Source of the DNA: Oscillospiraceae bacterium
GTDB taxonomy: Bacteria > Bacillota > Clostridia > Oscillospirales > UBA929
Direction: 5' to 3'
Assembly: GCA_031253545.1 (NCBI GenBank)
Contig: JAIRWH010000016.1
Location: 1-47,552, forward strand
DNA length: 47,552 nucleotides
In this document: piece after piece, positions 43,185 to 47,552 of the stretch
How the letters are laid out: each line of letters starts with the position of its first letter
Position numbering within the stretch: the stretch's first letter is position 1
The notes under the pieces: model-generated
The model's input: the letters and a program-made list of their open reading frames with translations, nothing else
The model's database searches: none
Told to the model about the DNA's origin: nothing
Program-made: the position numbers and the translations under genes

Positions 43185-43640
43185 ATGGAGGATAAGGTTC
43201 TCGCATTGCTGAATTTGTATTATGACGAATGGAAATTTAGGGTAGAAGGATTGTGGAAACGAATAATGCAGTTTTTTATTATTATTTTTTTCGTTTCAAC
43301 TTTCCCGATAACGATAAATGCATTCAATGGGTTGGCAATGCCGAAAATGCCGATAATCTTCTTCCCGATATCGGGTATCGCGCTGACGGTCTTTTACCTG
43401 GTCTTTTGTCTTTCCGAATCTTCGCGAATAAGCTCAATAGACAACAAAGTTAAACAGATTATTACCAACAGGTTTCCCGATTACCACAAAAACGAACTCC
43501 CTTCGTTCAGCGGGAAGAAGAGGGCTTTTTTCGTGTTTCGCTGGAGGATGGCCATATGGGTTCCCTGTTTTTTATCCGTGATTCAGATTATTATAGCATG
43601 TACAATCATTTACTTGATTTCCACCGGGGCGTTGTCGTAA
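43185..43640 (+). CDS. Small AT-rich membrane protein of unknown function
   Basis: I do not recognise the family with confidence. The 151-aa protein has three or so hydrophobic segments (about residues 25-45, 53-75 and 125-147), separated by a charged cytoplasmic loop containing SSRISSIDNKVKQI and a Lys/Arg cluster (FSGKKRAFF). It starts LLNLYYDEWKFRVEGLWKR. Its base composition is far more AT-rich than any neighbour, with runs such as TTTTTTATTATT, which indicates recent transfer. ATG 43185 is preferred to 43176 because AAGGAG is then about ten bases upstream. It lies alone between a gene remnant and a PHP gene. Confidence 0.75.
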   Translation: MEDKVLALLNLYYDEWKFRVEGLWKRIMQFFIIIFFVSTFPITINAFNGLAMPKMPIIFFPISGIALTVFYLVFCLSESSRISSIDNKVKQIITNRFPDYHKNELPSFSGKKRAFFVFRWRMAIWVPCFLSVIQIIIACTIIYLISTGALS

Positions 43641-43732
43641 GATATATTGCAAGCATAATATCAAGCAACGTGAAAGGATGGCGCGCGTACCGCGCTTAGT
43701 GTGGAGAGCGGGCGTTTGCCGGCCGCCCTCCG

Positions 43733-44419
43733 TCAGTCCGGGGTTATCAGCCGCGCCTTGCGTTGCCTGATTGCCGCTATTATGTCGAAGATGTCTTTGG
43801 CTTTGCGCGGCAGGGCGATGCCGGCGGCGAAGGCGATGTCGGCGGTGTGGGAATCGCTACCGGATTGCGGCGGCAGCCCGTGGGTTTCGGCGAAGTCTGC
43901 CGCCTGCCCGTTGACATGCGCCGGCATCGAGGCGTTGCAGACCTCCACGCCGTCCAAGAGCAAGGGGCACACCGGGCCGGGGCGGCGTATCCACGAATCC
44001 ACCCTATACGGGTGCGCCTGCGCCATGTAGCCGCCGCGCTTCCGTATGAGCGCACTGTACGCCTCCGGTGTCAGTCGGTCCATGCCGGGGTGCGCGAGCA
44101 GAAAATCAAGGTCAAGACCGTAAGTCAAAAACTCTGTGCCCTCAACGGCGTATTCCCAACCGAAGAACACGTCCACACCGAGGCGCTCACCCTCCGCGCG
44201 CGCCCTTTGGAAGCCGGAATGAAAATACCGCATCTTCTCCTCCCACGGTATGTCGCGCGGGCAGGAGCAGTTGCCGTTGATAAAGTGGTCGGTAACGATA
44301 ACGCCGGCGTAGCCCCTTGCGGCGTAAGCCCGTACCTGCTCATCGGGCAAAGCGCGCGCGCAGGCGCTCACGGGCGCGGTGTGCAGATGGGTTTCATACA
44401 GGTACACGGTCTTGCTCAT
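43733..44419 (-). CDS. PHP-domain metal-dependent phosphoesterase
   Basis: Protein of 228 aa with the PHP metal-binding pattern: YETHLHTAPVSAC near the N terminus, VIVTDHFINGN, FFGWEYAVEGTEFL, YMAQAHPYR, VEVCNASMP and the terminal GSDSHTADIA. It lacks the polymerase or nucleotidyltransferase parts of PolX, so it is a free-standing phosphoesterase. Similar proteins act on 3',5'-nucleotide bisphosphates or sugar phosphates; the substrate here is unknown. Its start overlaps the MATE gene stop by four bases (44416-44419), so the two are co-translated. Confidence 0.85.
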   Translation of the reverse strand: MSKTVYLYETHLHTAPVSACARALPDEQVRAYAARGYAGVIVTDHFINGNCSCPRDIPWEEKMRYFHSGFQRARAEGERLGVDVFFGWEYAVEGTEFLTYGLDLDFLLAHPGMDRLTPEAYSALIRKRGGYMAQAHPYRVDSWIRRPGPVCPLLLDGVEVCNASMPAHVNGQAADFAETHGLPPQSGSDSHTADIAFAAGIALPRKAKDIFDIIAAIRQRKARLITPD

Positions 44420-45792
44420 GCGTCGTCAAAGAGCGGGGCGGAGCCTATCAGCCTCTTTTCCTTCCAACGGCCGGTCTTATAGAAGAAAAACGCCGCCGCA
44501 AGGCTGCCCGCCGTGGCGAGCGGAGCAGCAAGGCCTATGCCCGGCAGGCCCATATCCAGTACCTCGCTGAATATGAGGGCGAGCGGTACCCGCAGCAGTA
44601 CGGACGCGAGCATGCCGCTGAACATGGTAAACACCGTCAGACCCGCGCCCATGAGCAGCCCGTTGAGGCAAAACATAAACGGCACCACCACATAGTCTAT
44701 GCAAAACAGGCGGATATAGGAAACACCGTGCTCTATTACAAGCGGTTCGTTGGTAAACAGCCCCATCACGACCTGCGGGGCGAAAAACGCCAGCGAGAAA
44801 AACAGCGCCCCTATGGGCAGCGAGAGCAATATGCCCGAACGCATGGCGGCGGCGGCTCTGGTGTGCTTGCCCGCGCCGATGTTTTGAGCCGCCATGGAGG
44901 AGACGGAGGAGGACATGGCTATGGCGGGCAATATCGCAAGACCGTTGAATTTGCCCACAATGCCCGTGGCGGCGGAGGCGTCCACGCCGAAACGGTTGGC
45001 GAGCGTCATCATTATGAGAAAGGACATGCCCACCACCACATGCTGCAGGGAGTTGGGCAGCCCTATCTTGATAATCTGCCGCAGGCGCTCGGTGTGTATG
45101 CGGAAGTTTTCGCGCCGGAAGTCAAACACGAAGTCGCGCTTACGCAGATAAATAACGGCAAGCGTCAGCGAAAGCGCCTGCGCTATGACCGTGGAGGCGG
45201 CATCGCCCGCCGCGCCCCAACCAAACAGCCCCACAAAGGGCAAATCGAGCAGTGTGTTGACCACGCCGGCTATCAGCACGAAATACAGCGGGTTCTTGGA
45301 GTCGCCCATGCCGCGCAGTATGGCGGCCACGGCGTTGTAGCCGAAGGTGAATACCGTGCCGCCCATGCAGATGACAAGGTAGATATACGCTTCGCCAAAG
45401 GCTTCGTCAGGGGTGTTTACCAAACGCAGCAGCGGCCTTGCGAATGTGACGACCAAGGCGGTGATGAGCAGCGAAAGGCAGGCGAGCGAGGTGAACATGG
45501 TGCCGATGGTGGCTTTCAGCTCGGCGCGCTTGCCCGCGCCGAAAAACTGGCCGATGAGCACCGTGCCGCCGACGGTGAAGCCGATGGCGAAGTTCATGGC
45601 TATCAGCGTAATCTGTCCGCCCGTGGCCACGCCGGACACGGTGTTCGGCCCGGCAAACCAGCTGACCACAAGCGTGTCGGTGACGTTGTACATGGCTTGC
45701 AGGAAGTTAGACAGCAGAAAAGGCACACAGAAGCGCACCAACTGACCCATGACCGGGCCGGAGGTCAGGTCTTTCTCAAAAGGTCTACGCAA
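44416..45792 (-). CDS. MATE-family multidrug/toxin efflux transporter
   Basis: Twelve-helix transporter of 458 aa. It begins RPFEKDLTSGPVMGQLVRF, as many Clostridia MATE proteins do, with two homologous six-helix halves. MYNVTDTLVVSWFAG, GVATGGQI and VTFARPLLRLVNTPDE are typical of the NorM/DinF-type superfamily. It should exchange cations or protons for organic compounds. The start is TTG 45792 with AAGGAG eight bases upstream and a good promoter at 45846-45874. It is co-transcribed with the PHP gene downstream. Confidence 0.92.
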   Translation of the reverse strand: MRRPFEKDLTSGPVMGQLVRFCVPFLLSNFLQAMYNVTDTLVVSWFAGPNTVSGVATGGQITLIAMNFAIGFTVGGTVLIGQFFGAGKRAELKATIGTMFTSLACLSLLITALVVTFARPLLRLVNTPDEAFGEAYIYLVICMGGTVFTFGYNAVAAILRGMGDSKNPLYFVLIAGVVNTLLDLPFVGLFGWGAAGDAASTVIAQALSLTLAVIYLRKRDFVFDFRRENFRIHTERLRQIIKIGLPNSLQHVVVGMSFLIMMTLANRFGVDASAATGIVGKFNGLAILPAIAMSSSVSSMAAQNIGAGKHTRAAAAMRSGILLSLPIGALFFSLAFFAPQVVMGLFTNEPLVIEHGVSYIRLFCIDYVVVPFMFCLNGLLMGAGLTVFTMFSGMLASVLLRVPLALIFSEVLDMGLPGIGLAAPLATAGSLAAAFFFYKTGRWKEKRLIGSAPLFDDA

Positions 45793-45845
45793 AGCCGCAA
45801 CTCCTTCAAGCGCAACACTATGGCAACAGACGGCCGCCGCGTTAC

Positions 45846-45874
45846 AGTATATCAGCTAACGTCCGTAAGGTCAA
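45846..45874 (-). promoter_or_regulatory. Sigma-A promoter for the MATE-PHP operon
   Basis: Minus strand TTGACC (45869-45874), 17-bp spacer, TATACT (45846-45851). It is divergent from the promoter at 45950-45978 in the 269-bp gap 45793-46061. Confidence 0.7.
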
Positions 45875-45949
45875 CCCGCGCGCGGCGGACGGATCGGCGG
45901 CATCCGGCTTCCCGCGCATCGGTATATCGTAAAAAGCCGGGGAAAGCGC

Positions 45950-45978
45950 TTGCGCCCGCAACGCAAACGGCGTATAAT
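45950..45978 (+). promoter_or_regulatory. Sigma-A promoter for the patatin gene
   Basis: TTGCGC (45950-45955), 17-bp spacer, perfect TATAAT (45973-45978), about 85 bp before the ATG at 46062. Confidence 0.7.
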
Positions 45979-46061
45979 GAAGAGGTATCAAATAAGTCGC
46001 GACGCGCGGCTTTTGTCGTTGTAGCGGGAAGCCTCGCATAATGTGGCACGGGGGGTGTGAG

Positions 46062-46916
46062 ATGACCAACGTCGGGTTAGTCCTTTCCGGCGGAATGGCC
46101 AAGGGCGCGTACCAAATCGGGGCTTTGCGGGCAATCAGCGAAATGTTTGGGCCCGCAGACATTTCCTGTGTTTCCTCCGCGTCCGTCGGGGTGTTAAACT
46201 CATACCTCTATCTCACCGGCGCCTTGGATAAGGGTATCAACTTGTGGAACAGCATATGCGCCACCAATACCCGCCCGTGGGTCACCACGCTGCTCAGGAG
46301 CACTTTCCTGCAAAACGCGATAAAATCTTTAATATCGGAGGAAAGGATAACCAATGTTTTCTACATTCCGCTTCTCAACCTGCGGACGAGGACGCTCTCG
46401 TACATAGACATCAAGAAAGTGCCGCCCGAAGACATAGGGGATTACTTGCGGGCAAGTGTCGCCATGCCCATCTACAACTCCGCGGTGCAGATAAACGGGG
46501 AGCCGTTTTACGACGGGGCGCTGATTGACAACATACCGATATATCCGATTCTCAAGCACCCGTTAGACTATGTTATCTGCATTTACTTCGATTCTTGCGA
46601 CTATATTTTTGAGAACGATTACCTCAACAACAAAATTATCAAACTGAGTATATCCGACAACAAATTCGTGTCTAACTCGGTCGTTTTCAAGCACGAATAC
46701 ATAAAACGGATGATTGACGACGGATACGCCAAAGCAAAGAGAATCTTAGAATATGTGTTCGTAAACGGCACGGATAATGTTGATTCCGTCTATTCAAGAA
46801 TCGCGGACCTAAACGCCATGAACCACAGCCACACCCTGCGGATTACGGGCGACGTCGCGGTCAACAACATGAACAGGCTGACCAAGAAACTCATGAAAAA
46901 ATCCGAAATACGCTGA
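46062..46916 (+). CDS. Patatin-like phospholipase
   Basis: Serine hydrolase of 284 aa. The oxyanion loop is SGGMAKGAYQIG. The nucleophile elbow is SASVG (S41) in place of the usual GxSxG, and the catalytic Asp is in FYDGALIDNIP (D151-G152-A153). So the Ser-Asp dyad is complete although the first elbow glycine is Ser. There is no signal peptide, so it is cytosolic or peripheral, likely a lipid acyl hydrolase. The start is ATG 46062 with GGGGGTG upstream; an earlier in-frame ATG at 46041 has no such site. Base composition in the second half is less GC-rich than neighbours. A 59-aa membrane protein follows 14 bp later. Patatins occur in anti-phage systems, but no cyclase or sensor was seen here. 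Confidence 0.88.
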   Translation: MTNVGLVLSGGMAKGAYQIGALRAISEMFGPADISCVSSASVGVLNSYLYLTGALDKGINLWNSICATNTRPWVTTLLRSTFLQNAIKSLISEERITNVFYIPLLNLRTRTLSYIDIKKVPPEDIGDYLRASVAMPIYNSAVQINGEPFYDGALIDNIPIYPILKHPLDYVICIYFDSCDYIFENDYLNNKIIKLSISDNKFVSNSVVFKHEYIKRMIDDGYAKAKRILEYVFVNGTDNVDSVYSRIADLNAMNHSHTLRITGDVAVNNMNRLTKKLMKKSEIR

Positions 46917-46930
46917 AAGGAGGCTGTGTT

Positions 46931-47110
46931 GTGAAAAAAGCCGTCTTATGGTATGTCGCCATCTGCGCGGGGGCGCTGACTTACACGGCGGCGGCGGTTT
47001 TGGCCGTCATGTACGTCCGGGATATTTTTACCTTCGCTCGCGGCAAAGCGGTAAAGCTGCGCGCCACGAAAGGCAAGTTGCTGGCTCGCTTTCTGCCGGA
47101 GGCGCAGTAG
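46931..47110 (+). CDS. Small single-pass membrane protein (59 aa)
   Basis: Short gene starting at GTG 46931 with AAAGGAGG about seven bases upstream and ending in TAG. The product begins MKKAVLWYVAICAGALTYTA, has one membrane helix (about 5-28) and a very basic tail (FARGKAVKLRATKGKLLARF) that would lie in the cytoplasm as an amphipathic Lys/Arg-rich helix. It follows the patatin gene by 14 bp and is probably co-transcribed. I do not recognise a family; a membrane partner of the patatin or a toxin-like peptide are possibilities without direct support. Confidence 0.65.
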   Translation: MKKAVLWYVAICAGALTYTAAAVLAVMYVRDIFTFARGKAVKLRATKGKLLARFLPEAQ

Positions 47111-47260
47111 CGGAAAACGCCGGATACCGGGGGTTTTATCCTTCCCAAAGAGTATCTTTCCCGCGCCCGAAACGCGGGGCGGTTTCCGCGCCATTGGCGT
47201 GCGGCGATAGCGGCGAGGCTCCCGCCTTGCCGGCAAAACCGACAAAGGAGGCGTATCGGC

Positions 47261-47552
47261 ATGGCGGCAGGCAAAACCAAATATTTCGCGAACATCTATA
47301 ACGAGCTTGTAAACAACGAAAATGCGGACTTCTGGGAGCTTACCCCCATACGCGACACAACCGTGGGGCGCGTGGTGAGTTATGTCATATTCCGCAAGGT
47401 GGGCGTGGACATAGCCAAGTATTTCAGCCTGCTCAAGCCGGAAGATTTGCCCGCAGGCGGTCGTCCCCCGTTCCCTCTCCCCCGTTCCCTCTCCCCCGTT
47501 CCCTCTCCCCCGTTCCCTCTCCCCCGTCCGCTAACAACCAACCCATCGGGGG
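47261..47552 (+). CDS. Unknown protein, 5' part only (runs off the window)
   Basis: The frame opens at ATG 47261 with AAAGGAGG upstream and has no stop before the window edge. The first 68 residues look like a normal soluble protein (KYFANIYNELVNNENADFW, then VGVDIAKYFSLLKPEDLPAGG). From 47465 the coding sequence becomes a 14-bp tandem repeat that translates to Pro/Ser/Leu/Arg-rich sequence. The repeat may have interrupted the gene, or be a genuine low-complexity linker. I do not recognise the family. The 150-bp gap 47111-47260 holds nothing I can name. Confidence 0.5.
   Translation, partial: MAAGKTKYFANIYNELVNNENADFWELTPIRDTTVGRVVSYVIFRKVGVDIAKYFSLLKPEDLPAGGRPPFPLPRSLSPVPSPPFPLPRPLTTNPSG
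47465..47527. repeat. 14-bp tandem repeat, four and a half copies
   Basis: CCCCCGTTCCCTCT is repeated exactly four times (47465-47520), followed by a half copy CCCCCGT (47521-47527). All copies are identical, which points to recent expansion by slippage. The unit is not a multiple of three, so each added copy shifts the reading frame of the surrounding open frame. Confidence 0.95.

Noticed and set aside
44317-46041. A 574-residue plus-strand open frame opposite the PHP and MATE genes
   Set aside because: The product is low in hydrophobics and rich in His/Gln/Arg/Gly, without recognisable domains. Both genes on the other strand are clear families.
45842-46162. A 106-residue minus-strand open frame before the MATE gene
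   Set aside because: It overlaps the start of the patatin gene and two divergent promoters and has no ribosome binding site or recognisable domain.
46062-47110. A CBASS-type anti-phage operon
   Set aside because: Only a patatin and a small membrane protein are seen. There is no cyclic-nucleotide synthase or accessory gene in the window.
47465-47527. CRISPR array
   Set aside because: The 14-bp units are directly adjacent with no spacers and no cas genes are present.

Overview
The window is about 47.5 kb of GC-rich DNA with strong AGGAGG-type ribosome binding sites, frequent GTG/TTG starts, tightly packed operons with ATGA overlaps, lipoproteins, a sortase-type cell-wall signal and ECF sigma/anti-sigma pairs. 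The combination (glnA next to an ANTAR regulator, a DUF5050-like propeller lipoprotein, mccAB-like sulfur genes, GH11 and GH115 hemicellulases) fits a Gram-positive Clostridia-type bacterium from a plant-fibre-rich habitat such as gut or rumen. This assignment is inference; no 16S rRNA is present.

Layout. 1-6 kb: a tRNA-Arg(CCT), a secreted membrane-anchored GH11 xylanase (+) and a convergent, sortase-anchored 1536-residue GH115 alpha-glucuronidase (-). 6-11 kb: hflK-hflC followed by three tandem M42 metallopeptidase genes, one lacking the catalytic base. 11-16.6 kb: a PilZ - dnaJ - protein O-mannosyltransferase-like - PHP phosphatase - DUF3298 lipoprotein operon with a clear promoter. 16.8-23.6 kb: an ECF sigma/anti-sigma pair, a divergent MacB/FtsX-type ABC exporter, then a second ECF sigma factor with an anti-sigma-like gene broken by an amber codon. 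23.7-30 kb: an L-arabinose operon (glycerol-3-phosphate-dehydrogenase-like, unknown membrane-anchored protein, araA, araB, araD). 30-35.3 kb: glmS, glnA, an ANTAR regulator, and hisH/hisF-like genes, all on the minus strand and closely spaced. Every enzyme of this block makes or uses glutamine. 35.3-37.5 kb: a twin seven-repeat propeller lipoprotein and a structured divergent intergenic region. 37.6-39.6 kb: mccB/mccA-like sulfur genes. 39.7-42.6 kb: comEC and holA. 42.6-47.5 kb: an accessory stretch with an AT-rich membrane protein, PHP and MATE genes, a patatin, small membrane proteins and a 14-bp tandem repeat at the edge.

Functionally, GH11 plus GH115 would attack glucuronoxylan or arabinoglucuronoxylan at the surface, and the ara operon would use the released arabinose. 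The most unusual items are the HisF-like protein with a swapped active-site pair (N103D/D130Q by gap-free alignment to the T. maritima enzyme) embedded in a glutamine gene cluster; the O-mannosyltransferase with inserted discoidin-like and zinc-ribbon-like modules in a PilZ/DnaJ operon; a ComEC whose nuclease domain has lost every metal ligand; and two candidate RNA switches, in the glmS leader and upstream of the mccB-like gene.

All family assignments come from reading the translated sequence and recalled family motifs; no database search was run.
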